DNA of 64,000 nt from Acidobacteriota bacterium (GCA_003225555.1 QIAM01000017.1:1-64000), one strand, 5' to 3'. Positions 43,963 to 52,481 are shown, counted from the stretch's first letter. The notes: a model not told the origin generated them from the sequence alone. Numbers and translations: made by a program.

Positions 43963-44349
43963 ATGAAGCAGGTACCGCAGAAACCCACCGCTTCCGAACT
44001 CGAAATCCTGCGCATCCTCTGGACACGCGGCCCTTCGACAGTTCGCAAAGTTTACGACGCTCTCCGCGAGAAGAAGACCCTCGGCTACACCAGCGTCCTG
44101 AAGCTTCTGCAGATCATGACCACAAAAGGAACGGTTCGCCGAAACGAAACCCAGCGCGCGCACATCTATGAAGCGTGCCTGCCCGCCGAACAGACCAAGC
44201 GCCAACTTGCCGGAGACATGTTGCAAAGGGTATTCGAAGGCTCCGCCAGCCAGCTCATGATGCATGCGCTCGCCGGACGCCGGGCCTCACGCGAAGAGGT
44301 TGAAGAACTCCGCCGCTTGCTGGACGAATATGAAAGGAGCCGGCGATGA
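43963..44349 (+). CDS. blaI: BlaI/MecI/CopY-family transcriptional repressor
   Basis: The frame opens at ATG 43951, but that codon abuts the operator; ATG 43963 (MKQVPQKPTASEL) matches the family. The winged helix carries ASELEILRILWTRGPSTVRKVYDAL and GYTSVLKLLQIMTTKGTVRRNE, and the dimerisation tail has GDMLQRVFEGSASQLMMHAL followed by LRRLLDEYE. BlaI proteins repress until an M56 protease cleaves them after sensing a ligand. The stop overlaps the start of the M56 gene by four bases (tgATGA type), so the two are translationally coupled. Confidence 0.92.
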   Translation: MKQVPQKPTASELEILRILWTRGPSTVRKVYDALREKKTLGYTSVLKLLQIMTTKGTVRRNETQRAHIYEACLPAEQTKRQLAGDMLQRVFEGSASQLMMHALAGRRASREEVEELRRLLDEYERSRR

Positions 44350-46385
44350 CGAACTGGCTTTCACCGACCACCATGCACTCCCTAGGATGGACTCTCGTAC
44401 ATTTTCTCTGGCAAGGTACAGCCGCTGCGGCCCTGGCTGCGGCCACGATGGCGCTCTGCCGCCGCGCCTCCGTTCGCTACGTGATCGGAGTGAGCGCGTT
44501 GCTATTGATGCTCGCCGCTCCTGTGGCCACGTTGTTGCTCCTGACCCAGTCGGGCTCAAGCTCCGCCGAGAAACCGTCCGCACGGGTTGCGCGATTGCAA
44601 GCACTTCCGTCTGTCACCGGAGCACGCTTTTCTGCGCAAGTCGCGGCCAGTACCTCGTCGCCTGATGCGCTCCCCTGGCTAGTTGAAGCCTGGTTGGTCG
44701 GCGTCGCTTTCTTCAGCCTGCGCACCGCCGGCGGATTCCTTCTGCTCGAACGTCAGCAGCGCAAACGGTCCATTGCAGTAACTGGCAGGCGGCTTGAGAT
44801 CTGCCGAACGCTGCAAAGCCGCCTCGGACTGAGCCGCGCCATCCGTTTCTGCGAGTGCGCATGGCTGCAAGCGCCCGCGGTCATTGGCTGGTTCCGTCCC
44901 GTCGTGCTTCTCCCGATTGTGGCGCTCACCGGGTTATCGGAGGACCAACTCCAATCCGTCATCGCCCACGAGTTAGCCCACATCAAGCGCCTCGACGCCT
45001 TCGTCAACGTTTTCCAAGTCTGCGTAGAAACGTTGCTCTTCTATCACCCAGCCGTGTGGTGGCTGAACAAACGCATTCGCGCTGAACGCGAGCACTGCTG
45101 CGACGACATGGCCGTCTCCCTTTGCGGAAACGCGGTCGAGTACGCCCGCGCGCTAACGATCATGGAAGGATGGCACACCGCTCCAGCTCTCGCCATGGCC
45201 GCAAACCGAGGTCCGCTCGCTGAACGAGTCGTGCGCCTGCTGGGCATGAAATCCGTTCGCAACACTACGCTCAAAGTTGGACTCGCAGGCAGTGTGGTCT
45301 GCCTGGGCGCTGCCCTGATCGCCGGTAACACTCTCGTAGCAATGGCCTTTCCGAAACCAGCCGCGGGCGCAAGGGACGCTTCGCTTCTCCAGCTCGGTTT
45401 TAGGCCAAAGTCAGCCCCGGCACAGGCTCCGTCAGCAACTCCGGTGGTTACTCCTACGCCCGCTGGCAAGCCTTCTCTTGCCCAGTCTTCGCGGCCTGTC
45501 GAGCAACCAGTCGCCGCCCAGTCCTACGTCGATGCGATGAAATCCGTGGGCCTCACCGACCTGAGCGCCGACGACCTGGTCGCTCTCAAGATTCAGGGCG
45601 TCACACCTGAATACGTTCGCGGAATGCTTGACCTGGGCCTGCATGCCGATGCGGACGGCTTCGTCGCCATGCGTGTGCAAGGCGTAACCCCGGAATATAT
45701 CCGCGACCTTCGCGCCCTCGGCTTCACCCCCGACCAGGATCGGATCATTGCCTTCAAGGTCCAGGGCGTGAACGCCGATTACGTGCGAGGCCTGAAAGAA
45801 GTGGGAATCCAAGGAGACGCAGACCAGATCATCGCGCTAAGAGTGCAAGGCGTAAGCCCGGCCTACGTTCGTGAATTGAAAGACATCGGCATCCAGGGCG
45901 ACGGCGATCAGATCGTCGCACTGAAAGTCCAGGGAGTCACTCCTGCCTACGTTCGCGACATGCGCGCTGCCGGCCTGATCGTGGACTCCGATGACGTAGT
46001 TGCCCTTAAGGTGCAAGGAGTTACAGCAGAGTATGTGAATGGCCTCAAAGCGCTAGGCCTGAAGCCCAGCACAGACGACGTAGTCGGGATGCGCGTCCAA
46101 GGCGTAACTCCAGAGTACATCCGCGACATTCGGGCCCTCGGCCTCAATCCCAGTGTCGACGAAATCATCGGCATGCGAGTGCAAGGCGTCACGCCCGAAT
46201 TCATCAAGACCCTGCAATCCGCCGGATTCAAACCCGATGTCGACGACGTAATCGACGCCAAGGTACAAGGCGTCACGCCCGAATTCATCGAACAAGCCCG
46301 CAAACACGGCTTCCAAAACCTGACGATCGAGAAACTAATCGAGCTCAAACACATAGGCGTCCTAGACGCAAAGGGTGATATTTAG
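44346..46385 (+). CDS. BlaR1-like M56 membrane protease with ten periplasmic 28-residue repeats
   Basis: 679 residues. Transmembrane helices lie at about 12-35, 44-66 and 112-134, and a fourth (TTLKVGLAGSVVCLGAALIAG) follows the protease. Zinc site: HELAH at 208-212 and the glutamate cluster AEREHCCDD at 246-254. The cytoplasmic zinc domain of M56 cuts its BlaI partner. A Pro/Ala linker leads to residues 394-679, ten tandem units with consensus YVRxhxxhGhxxDxDxhhALKVQGVTPE. BlaR1 and MecR1 carry a penicillin-binding sensor here; none is present. I infer the repeats are the sensor, with ligand unknown. The repressor gene is four-base-overlapped upstream and a secreted protein with the same repeats follows. 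Confidence 0.9.
   Translation: MTNWLSPTTMHSLGWTLVHFLWQGTAAAALAAATMALCRRASVRYVIGVSALLLMLAAPVATLLLLTQSGSSSAEKPSARVARLQALPSVTGARFSAQVAASTSSPDALPWLVEAWLVGVAFFSLRTAGGFLLLERQQRKRSIAVTGRRLEICRTLQSRLGLSRAIRFCECAWLQAPAVIGWFRPVVLLPIVALTGLSEDQLQSVIAHELAHIKRLDAFVNVFQVCVETLLFYHPAVWWLNKRIRAEREHCCDDMAVSLCGNAVEYARALTIMEGWHTAPALAMAANRGPLAERVVRLLGMKSVRNTTLKVGLAGSVVCLGAALIAGNTLVAMAFPKPAAGARDASLLQLGFRPKSAPAQAPSATPVVTPTPAGKPSLAQSSRPVEQPVAAQSYVDAMKSVGLTDLSADDLVALKIQGVTPEYVRGMLDLGLHADADGFVAMRVQGVTPEYIRDLRALGFTPDQDRIIAFKVQGVNADYVRGLKEVGIQGDADQIIALRVQGVSPAYVRELKDIGIQGDGDQIVALKVQGVTPAYVRDMRAAGLIVDSDDVVALKVQGVTAEYVNGLKALGLKPSTDDVVGMRVQGVTPEYIRDIRALGLNPSVDEIIGMRVQGVTPEFIKTLQSAGFKPDVDDVIDAKVQGVTPEFIEQARKHGFQNLTIEKLIELKHIGVLDAKGDI
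45525..46382 (+). repeat. Tandem 28-residue (84-bp) coding repeats in the M56 protein
   Basis: Ten units, the first 29 residues long, most of the others 28; about 84 bp each. Each predicts two short helices: YVRGLKxxG and DxVVALKVQ. GVTPE lies at the joint. The last unit, FIEQARKHGFQNLTIEKLIEL, has a different second half (QNLTI). Phrases vary at synonymous and conservative sites, so the array is not a recent expansion. Confidence 0.85.
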
Positions 46386-46402
46386 GCAGCATTACGAACC
46401 AC

Positions 46403-46473
46403 GTAGAGACAGCCGCCTCGGCTGTCCCGCCCGTGCCTGCCCTGAGCTAGTCGAAGGGGCGAAGCCCAGGCGG
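46403..46473 (+). repeat. Dispersed GACAGCC repeat, copy C3
   Basis: GTAGAGACAGCCGCCTCGGC start, CCTGCCCTGAGC...TCGAAGGGGCGAAGCCCAGG end. It fills the gap between the M56 gene and the secreted repeat protein and shares its start with copy C4 (52482) and its end with copy C2 (35773). Confidence 0.7.
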
Positions 46474-46485
46474 AAAGGAAATAAA

Positions 46486-47427
46486 ATGCGATTCCGGCAA
46501 ACCGCAGCCTTCCTGATCTTTGCCTCGTGTCTGCTCTTCGGCGTCTTGAAGAACCAAGCCGCCGAAGTCCGCAGCGGCAACTGGACCCTGGGCAAGTCCG
46601 ACGAACCGGGCAAAGTCGAATTCTCCCTGATCGAGCATCACCACGGCGGCACCTCGACTCACGAGTCCGACTGGTCCACCAGCCTGTTCGCAGGCGTCGA
46701 CTTCTCCAAGCCTGGACGCCAGGACGTGCACTTCACCATCTCGCGCGATGCCGGCAAAATCGACTGCGAGGGCTTTCTCAACGACGGGGAGGGTGCCGGC
46801 ATCTTTCACTTTCAGCCTGACCCGAACTACGCGCGCGAAATGCAGGCGATCGGCTTCCCGGTCGACGACGAGAAGCAATACAGCATGGCGGTTCAGGATG
46901 TCAGTCTCGAGTTCGCTCGCCAGATGAAGAACGAGCACCTCGACGACCTCGACACCGATAAGCTGATCGCATTCCGCATCTTCAACGTCAATGCCGCATT
47001 CATCGAGGAACTGCGCGCCGCGGGCCTGAAGATTTCCGACAGCGACAAGCTGGTCGCATTCCGCATCCACGGCGTAACCCCGCAGATGATCCGCACCCTG
47101 CACCAGGCCGGCTATTCACCCGACGAAGACACCTTGATCGCAATGAGAATCCACGGCGCCACACCGGAATGGATCGCGGAACTGAAGAAGCGCGGCTACG
47201 ACCACGTCGACCTGGAACAGCTGATCGCCTTCCGTATTCACGGCGTCTCGCCCGAGTTCATCGAAAAGCTGCAAGGCCTGGGCTACAAGCATCCCGACCC
47301 AGATCAACTTGTGACCATGCGAATCCACAACGTCACGCCCGAGTACATCAGCAACATGCGCACCCACGGCATGCAAAACCTGACCATCGATCAACTGGTG
47401 AACATGCGAATCCACGGCATCGATTAA
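46486..47427 (+). CDS. Secreted protein with seven 28-residue repeats, partner of the M56 protein
   Basis: I chose ATG 46486 (MRFRQTAAFLIFASCLLFG) because AAGGAA lies upstream and it gives a signal peptide; the longer frame contains the translated C3 repeat. The mature part first has a beta-rich domain (RSGNWTLGKS, KVEFSLIEHHHGGTSTHE, FDVHFTISRDAGKIDCEGF-like), residues about 27-110. Residues 115-313 are seven repeats with consensus FIxxLxxxGYxxxDxDxLIAFRIHGVTPE. The final unit, QNLTIDQLVNM, matches the final M56 unit (QNLTIEKLIEL). No enzyme motif is visible. I infer it lies in the periplasm and contacts, copies or competes with the M56 sensor tail. Confidence 0.75.
   Translation: MRFRQTAAFLIFASCLLFGVLKNQAAEVRSGNWTLGKSDEPGKVEFSLIEHHHGGTSTHESDWSTSLFAGVDFSKPGRQDVHFTISRDAGKIDCEGFLNDGEGAGIFHFQPDPNYAREMQAIGFPVDDEKQYSMAVQDVSLEFARQMKNEHLDDLDTDKLIAFRIFNVNAAFIEELRAAGLKISDSDKLVAFRIHGVTPQMIRTLHQAGYSPDEDTLIAMRIHGATPEWIAELKKRGYDHVDLEQLIAFRIHGVSPEFIEKLQGLGYKHPDPDQLVTMRIHNVTPEYISNMRTHGMQNLTIDQLVNMRIHGID
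46828..47424 (+). repeat. Tandem 28-29 residue coding repeats in the secreted partner
   Basis: Seven units of 27-29 residues, the first degenerate (YAREMQAIGFPVDDEKQYSM). The consensus has IHGVTPE where the M56 protein has VQGVTPE. Last unit QNLTI, as in the M56 array. Confidence 0.8.
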
Positions 47428-47508
47428 GCCAATCCGCACACCACGAAAAGCCACCTCATAAGTTGGTCTTGAAAGGCGATGGTCTTTGAAGGGAACGGTT
47501 TTGAAAGG

Positions 47509-47575
47509 GTGCGGCTCAAGCCGCGCCGTGAGAGCCATTAAAGACGCGGGCTTTAGCCCCTGAGGGAAGCGCATT
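47509..47575 (-). repeat. Dispersed GGCTAAAGCC repeat, copy B2
   Basis: On the minus strand: CCTCAGGGGCTAAAGCCCGC, a spacer, then GGCGCGGCTTGAGCCGC. Same plan as B1; relative to B3 (CCTCAGCGGCTAAAGCCGC) the stem bases are changed in a paired way. Confidence 0.6.
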
Positions 47576-47638
47576 CCCCGCCCATGGCACAGTGGTACTA
47601 GCCGAAAGGGACTACCCACAGCCCCCTATGGCGCCGCG

Positions 47639-47848
47639 TTGCCGGCTGTAGCACTCTGTCAGGTGCCCTTCCCACGACTCGACGAACGCATCCGCGAACT
47701 CTGCGCCAAGGCCGTCACGGTGCCAGAAGCCGAATTGGAAGCAATCCTTAGAGAACTCAACTCTGCGCTCCGCGAACACACCATGCAGCTCAGAAAACTG
47801 GCTGCCACGAAACTTGCCGGCAGAGACAAACCACCAGAAAGCTCCTAA
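47639..47848 (+). CDS. Small helical protein of unknown function
   Basis: 69 residues at most (TTG 47639), or 61 from GTG 47663 (MPFPRLDERIRELCA). It is amphipathic-helical: ERIRELCAKAVTVPEAELEA and AILRELNSALREHTMQLRKL. Small proteins of this pattern are frequent in Acidobacteria. No clear ribosome site. It lies between repeats B2 and A2. Confidence 0.5.
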   Translation: MPAVALCQVPFPRLDERIRELCAKAVTVPEAELEAILRELNSALREHTMQLRKLAATKLAGRDKPPESS

Positions 47849-47872
47849 CCGCGCCGCTGCGCTGAGACAGTG

Positions 47873-47964
47873 CGCAGCCCCGCAAAGGGGCGACCTTCGT
47901 TAGCCCACCGCGTAAGCGGTGGGTAACATGGAAGCAGAACGAGAGTCCCGAGAGGGACAGCACG
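47873..47964 (-). repeat. Three-hairpin dispersed repeat, copy A2
   Basis: Read on the minus strand it has the A1 order: GTCCC-tctc-GGGAC, CCCACCGC-ttac-GCGGTGGG, CTAACGAA, GCCCC-tttgc-GGGGC. The middle stem differs from A1 at three adjacent base pairs, all still complementary, while the ttac loop and CTAACGAA are unchanged. Confidence 0.75.
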
Positions 47965-47970
47965 GAACTC

Positions 47971-49068
47971 CTACCGCGTGAAAGAAATGTTCAGGCCGGT
48001 AGTGAAGATCACGTCATTCTTCTTCTTTCCCGGCGGCGGATTGCTAACGTAGACATCCCCAAACTGATTCTGCCACCCCAGCCACTTGTTGAGCTTGGTC
48101 ACGGTCCCTAGGTCAAAGGTCCCCCGATACTGCCCGGTATCCGTCAAGTCAGGAAAGAAGTCCAGCTTTTGCGTCAGAACGGTGCTCTCCCCCAGCTTGT
48201 GCATCAGTTCCTCCCCCAGGGTAAGGCCGGCAAAATTGTGTATCAGTTTCCTGGTCGAGGGAGGCGGTGTCGGATTCGTTTCTGTGTAGTTCTCATCCGT
48301 AAAGTTGCCGCCAGCCAGGAAATCCAGCACGGTGCGGTCATTCTTGATCGCATGGAATCCCAATCCTGCACTGCCCACCGACCGCAAATTCAATCCTTGC
48401 AACGCATCCGCCATGAAGTCCGCCCCAGCGAACCCAAACAGTCGCCGATTCAAGTCGTGGTCGTAGCGGATTCCTCCCTGCGCCACATTCGCCACTGTGC
48501 TCGGACTCGCCAGATCATTCTTGGTATAGATCGAGCTGGCGTACATCGTGATCTTGTCGTGCAGCGTCGGATGCGTCGCATTGAATGCAACCGCCAGATT
48601 TTCCGTCTGACTGTTCCCCCGCGCCAGCGCGAAGCCCACATTGATGCCGCCATTCCAGCCATGCAGCAAGCCCGGATGCAGCGACTTGTCGTAAGCTGCC
48701 TGCTCCGCGTCGTTGCGGATCACCGCCACATCCTCCTTCGGCGCTTCCACGGTGCCGCCTGACTTGCTCGCAATCTCCAGTTTTCCGTCGCTGGTTGTGA
48801 CCGGGCCTACCACAGTCTTTCCACCCTTCAGTCCGACGTGCAGATCCTGATCGGTCGAGATCTGATCAATGCCGTCAAACTTGATGGTGATGTTCCCAGC
48901 CGCATCGGTATGCAGTACCAGCGTCTTCCCGTCCGACTTCATAACCTTCCCAGACAAGCGGTCGCCATTCTTAAGCGTGATCTGGTCCGCAAACAGCGAA
49001 CCAGACAGAAAGAAAACGAGAAGAGACACGTGGGCAAACAACGACGTATGACGAGCGAGGCGCAGCAT
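47971..49068 (-). CDS. DUF481 (YdiY-like) outer-membrane protein
   Basis: 365 residues from ATG 49068 (MLRLARHTSL), with AGGAGG eight bases upstream. The signal peptide ends SLFAD. Then QITLKNGDRLSGKVMKSDGKTLVLHTDAAGNITIKF, the usual N-terminal SH3-like part of acidobacterial DUF481 proteins, repeated once (KGGKTVVGPVTTSDGKLEI). The C-terminal barrel shows WNGGINVGFALARGNSQTENLAV, HDKITMYASSIY, IRYDHDLNRRLFGFAGADF and LGLGFHAIKN-like strands. DUF481 is a predicted outer-membrane barrel of unknown substrate. Ends in FTR rather than a terminal Phe. Confidence 0.82.
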   Translation of the reverse strand: MLRLARHTSLFAHVSLLVFFLSGSLFADQITLKNGDRLSGKVMKSDGKTLVLHTDAAGNITIKFDGIDQISTDQDLHVGLKGGKTVVGPVTTSDGKLEIASKSGGTVEAPKEDVAVIRNDAEQAAYDKSLHPGLLHGWNGGINVGFALARGNSQTENLAVAFNATHPTLHDKITMYASSIYTKNDLASPSTVANVAQGGIRYDHDLNRRLFGFAGADFMADALQGLNLRSVGSAGLGFHAIKNDRTVLDFLAGGNFTDENYTETNPTPPPSTRKLIHNFAGLTLGEELMHKLGESTVLTQKLDFFPDLTDTGQYRGTFDLGTVTKLNKWLGWQNQFGDVYVSNPPPGKKKNDVIFTTGLNISFTR

Positions 49069-49190
49069 GGAAACGATCCTCCTGCACAAGCGATCAAAGC
49101 CCGGGTGGCTTCAGGACGGTGAGCAGAGGAAAGTTAGAAGACAGAATGACAGCAGAGGTTGCGAAGCAGAGGAAGCAGCCGACGCGAAGG

Positions 49191-49388
49191 TTAGGCCTTG
49201 GTCTCGGGCTTCTTCGTCTGATCGGTTGAAGCCTGTTCCGGAGGATGATCCTTCATGCCATCTTTCAGCGCACGGATCCCCTCCCCCAGGCCCTTGCCGA
49301 GTTCAGGCAATTTCCGGGGACCGAACACCAGCAAAGCAATAAAAAAGATGACCAGCAGGTGCATCGGTTGAAATAGACCTTCCAACAT
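49191..49388 (-). CDS. tatA: TatA/E-type twin-arginine translocase component
   Basis: 65 residues from ATG 49388 (MLEGLFQPMHLLVIFFIALL), with GGAGG five bases upstream. One helix, then the FGPRKLPELGKGLGEGIRALKDGM amphipathic helix, typical of TatA/TatE. tatB and tatC are not adjacent. Several Tat substrates are predicted nearby (27451 and 41237 genes). Confidence 0.93.
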   Translation of the reverse strand: MLEGLFQPMHLLVIFFIALLVFGPRKLPELGKGLGEGIRALKDGMKDHPPEQASTDQTKKPETKA

Positions 49389-49645
49389 CGGAGCCTCCAA
49401 GGCGTGGATAGCGCCAGTACCTAGTTAACTGACACCAACCCATAGGTTACGGTAGCCCCCAAGGGAAGTCAAACCAAGGTCGACCCCAAGGACAGGAAGT
49501 CTCACGAAGGCTTTGGTTTCCTTCGTGTCCTACGTGCTTCATCGCTCTTCCTGGAATTGGCCCCTCCACCCCCCCACGCCACAACCACGGCCCGATGTTA
49601 TTCTTAGTTAGGACCGCGCCGAGCGAGGCGTTTCCCCAACCAGTC

Positions 49646-51325
49646 ATGCCCAATCCAGTCATTCCAGAATCCCAGTCCGCCACCGAATCAGAATCCTTCA
49701 AGGACATGCTTTCGCAGTTCGAGAAGAGCCATTCCCCAAAGCGCGCCGAAGGAGGCCAGGGCCGCGAAGGCACCGTCATCACTGTCAACACCGAGACCGT
49801 AGTCCTCGATATCGGTTTCAAGACCGAGGGCATCCTGCCGCTCACCGAGTTCAAAACCGGCGAGACGGTAAAGCCCGGCGACAAGCTGCGAGTCACGGTC
49901 AAGGGCCGCGATCCCGAAGGCTACTACGAACTGACTCGCGGCAAGGTAGCCCGGCCAACCGACTGGGCAGCCCTGGAGAAGGCCTTTGCCGACAAGACCA
50001 CGATCATTGGCACGGTGACCGCAGTCGTAAAGGGCGGCCTGAACGTGGACGTTGGCGTGCGCGCCTTCATGCCCGCCTCCCGCAGCGGAGCCCGCAACGC
50101 CGCCGAGATGGAGAAATTGGTCGAGCAGGAAATCCGCTGCCGCATCATCAAGCTCGACGCCGCCGACGAAGACGTCGTAGTCGACCGCCGCGCCGTCGCC
50201 GAAGAAGATGAGCGCGCCATCAAAGACCGCCGCTACTCCGAGGTCAAAGAGGGTGCCACGGTGACCGGCACCGTCCGCCGCCTCACCGACTACGGAGCCT
50301 TCGTCGACATTGGCGGCGTCGACGCCCTGCTGCACGTGGCCGACATTTCCTGGAGCCGCGTCGGCAAGCCTGCCGACGTGCTCGCGCCCGGGCAGGAGAT
50401 CGAAGTCCGAGTGCTCAAAATCGATTCCGCCCAGCGTCGCATTTCCGTCGGCCTGAAGCAGTTGCAGCAGCAACCGTGGGACACAGTGCCGGAAAAGTAC
50501 AAGGCTGGAGACCGCATTCGCGGCACCATCACGCGGGTCGTCGAGTTCGGCGCCTTCGTCGAACTGGAGCCCGGAATCGAAGGCTTGATTCACGTTTCCG
50601 AAATGTCGTGGGCCAAGAAAATACGCAGAGCCGATGATATCGTGAAGCAGGGCGAAACAGTCGAAGCCATCATTCTGGGCGTGAGCGCCGCCGAGCACCG
50701 CATCTCCTTGGGCCTCAAGCAAACCCTGGGCGATCCGTGGGCCGACGTGCCACAGAAGTTTGCGGTCGGCTCGCAAATCGAAGGCCCCGTGGTCAGCATC
50801 ACTAAGTTCGGCGCCTTCGTGCAGCTCCTCGAAGGCGTCGAGGGCATGATTCACGTCAGCGACATGAGCGCCGAAAAGCGCGTCAACCATCCTCAAGACA
50901 TGCTGAAAGTTGGGCAATCGGTCAAAGCCCAGGTCCTCGAAGTCGATCTCGAAAAGCGACGCCTGCGGCTGGGCATGAAGCAACTTGTCCCAACCAGCAT
51001 CGAGGCATACATTGCCGACCACAAACCGGGCGACATGGTCACCGGCCGAGTGGTCGAGGTTTCCGGCGAAAACCTGCGCGTTGAACTGGGCGAAGGCCTC
51101 CAAGCCACCTGCCGTGTCGCTCCCGCGGCTCAGGCTGAGGAAGAGAGTCAATCTTCATCGAAGGCAGATCTGTCGTCCCTGAGTTCCATGTTGCAGGCTC
51201 ACTGGAAGGGCAGCACCGGCGCAGTCGCCGCAAAGCCGGAGCCCGCTCACGCCGGCCAGGTTCGCAGCTTCCGCATCACCAAGCTGGATCAGGCTGCTCG
51301 AAAGATCGAATTGGAACTAGCATGA
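49646..51325 (+). CDS. rpsA: Ribosomal protein S1 (multi-domain)
   Basis: 559 residues from ATG 49646 (MPNPVIPES); a longer frame opens at 49595. Several S1 OB-folds are visible: GREGTVITVNTETVVLDIGFKTEG, VTGTVRRLTDYGAFVDIGGVDALLHVADIS, GTITRVVEFGAFVELEPGIEGLIHVSEMS and GPVVSITKFGAFVQLLEGVEGMIHVSDMS, with ISVGLKQLQQ, ISLGLKQTLG and LRLGMKQLVP linkers. The last part is shorter and less like S1. The protein brings mRNA to the 30S subunit. No Shine-Dalgarno precedes the ATG, as is known for rpsA in many bacteria. Confidence 0.92.
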   Translation: MPNPVIPESQSATESESFKDMLSQFEKSHSPKRAEGGQGREGTVITVNTETVVLDIGFKTEGILPLTEFKTGETVKPGDKLRVTVKGRDPEGYYELTRGKVARPTDWAALEKAFADKTTIIGTVTAVVKGGLNVDVGVRAFMPASRSGARNAAEMEKLVEQEIRCRIIKLDAADEDVVVDRRAVAEEDERAIKDRRYSEVKEGATVTGTVRRLTDYGAFVDIGGVDALLHVADISWSRVGKPADVLAPGQEIEVRVLKIDSAQRRISVGLKQLQQQPWDTVPEKYKAGDRIRGTITRVVEFGAFVELEPGIEGLIHVSEMSWAKKIRRADDIVKQGETVEAIILGVSAAEHRISLGLKQTLGDPWADVPQKFAVGSQIEGPVVSITKFGAFVQLLEGVEGMIHVSDMSAEKRVNHPQDMLKVGQSVKAQVLEVDLEKRRLRLGMKQLVPTSIEAYIADHKPGDMVTGRVVEVSGENLRVELGEGLQATCRVAPAAQAEEESQSSSKADLSSLSSMLQAHWKGSTGAVAAKPEPAHAGQVRSFRITKLDQAARKIELELA

Positions 51326-51400
51326 TCGGGCGGCGTTTATCTTCACAGGAGTCCTCACTTGTGCAAACTGCAAACCGTCATTTACTGTGACAATCTCTTC

Positions 51401-52471
51401 ATGCGCTTCCTGCCGATCATCATCGTTACCACGGCCGCCCTAGCCCAGTCTCCGCAAATCCTCGCCACCCACACCGCCGAAAGCCTACGCGGCGCCAGCG
51501 CCGTCTCCAGGAAAATCGCCTGGGTCTCCGGCACGCACGGCACATACCTCCGCACTACCGACGGCCAAACCTGGGTTTCGGCACAAGTCCCGGGAGCCGA
51601 ATCTCTCGACTTCCGCGCCGTCGTCGCCTTCTCTGACGACGCCTTCCTGATGTCCGCAGGCCCCGGCGGCCAGTCCCGCATCTACCGCACCTCTGACGCC
51701 GGAGAGCACTGGCAACTCCAGTTAACCAGCACCAATCCCAAAGGCTTTTTCGACTCCATGGTCTTCTGGGACAAAACCCACGGCATTGTCCTCGGAGATC
51801 CCATCCCCGACGAGTCCGGCAGACTGAAATTCGAACTCCTCCTCACCGACGACGGCCAAACCTGGCATCAACTACCGCCTGCCAACCTGCCCCCCGCGCT
51901 CGAAGGGGAAGGCGCCTTCGCCGCCAGCAACACTTGCATCGCAATCCTGCCGGGGGTTTCGGTTGCTGCAGCCACACCCGACCCCAACATCTGGTTCGCC
52001 ACCGGAGGCAAAGTCGCCCGCGTCTTCCACTCCCCCGACCGCGGCCAAACCTGGCAGGTCATCAACACTCCCATCCTTCACGGCCCCGACTCCGCCGGAA
52101 TCTTCTCCATAGCTTTCCGCGACGCAACTCACGGCGTAATCGCCGGAGGCGACTACAAACATCCAGACAAGGACGGCCCCAACCTAGCCTTCACCGAGGA
52201 CGGCGGCAAAACCTGGTCCCTCTCCCAGATCCATCCCCAAGCCTACTTCTCCGCCGTAGCGTATGAGCGCAAGCCAGCTAACAAAGCCGATTCCAAAGAA
52301 CGCATCTTCCTCGTCGGCCAAAACTTCATCTTCGACTTCCGCCCACCAGCCAATCCCATCCGCCTAAATCCGAAAAAAAAGCTCGCCGTCAAATTCAACG
52401 CCGTAAGCCCGTATCCCGAAGGCGGAGCCCTGATCGTAGGCCCCAAAGGCACAATCGCCACGATCCCGTAA
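51401..52471 (+). CDS. Secreted BNR/YCF48-like beta-propeller protein
   Basis: 356 residues from ATG 51401 (MRFLPIIIVTTAALAQ), which gives a signal peptide; the longer frame to 51359 does not. Blades carry the Asp-box-like pattern SxDxGxTW: YLRTTDGQTWVSAQ, YRTSDAGEHWQLQL, LLTDDGQTWHQL, FHSPDRGQTWQVI and FTEDGGKTWSL. Such proteins are often annotated as photosystem II assembly-factor-like or oxidoreductase-like; the fold is clear, the function is not. Confidence 0.8.
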   Translation: MRFLPIIIVTTAALAQSPQILATHTAESLRGASAVSRKIAWVSGTHGTYLRTTDGQTWVSAQVPGAESLDFRAVVAFSDDAFLMSAGPGGQSRIYRTSDAGEHWQLQLTSTNPKGFFDSMVFWDKTHGIVLGDPIPDESGRLKFELLLTDDGQTWHQLPPANLPPALEGEGAFAASNTCIAILPGVSVAAATPDPNIWFATGGKVARVFHSPDRGQTWQVINTPILHGPDSAGIFSIAFRDATHGVIAGGDYKHPDKDGPNLAFTEDGGKTWSLSQIHPQAYFSAVAYERKPANKADSKERIFLVGQNFIFDFRPPANPIRLNPKKKLAVKFNAVSPYPEGGALIVGPKGTIATIP

Positions 52472-52481
52472 AACAGACCAG

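Noticed and set aside
49688-51151. A 487-codon open frame opposite rpsA, and other long antisense frames (38479-39309, 41222-42280, 27508-28569)
   Set aside because: These mirror strongly coding GC-rich genes, show no family motif and have no ribosome sites. They are shadows.
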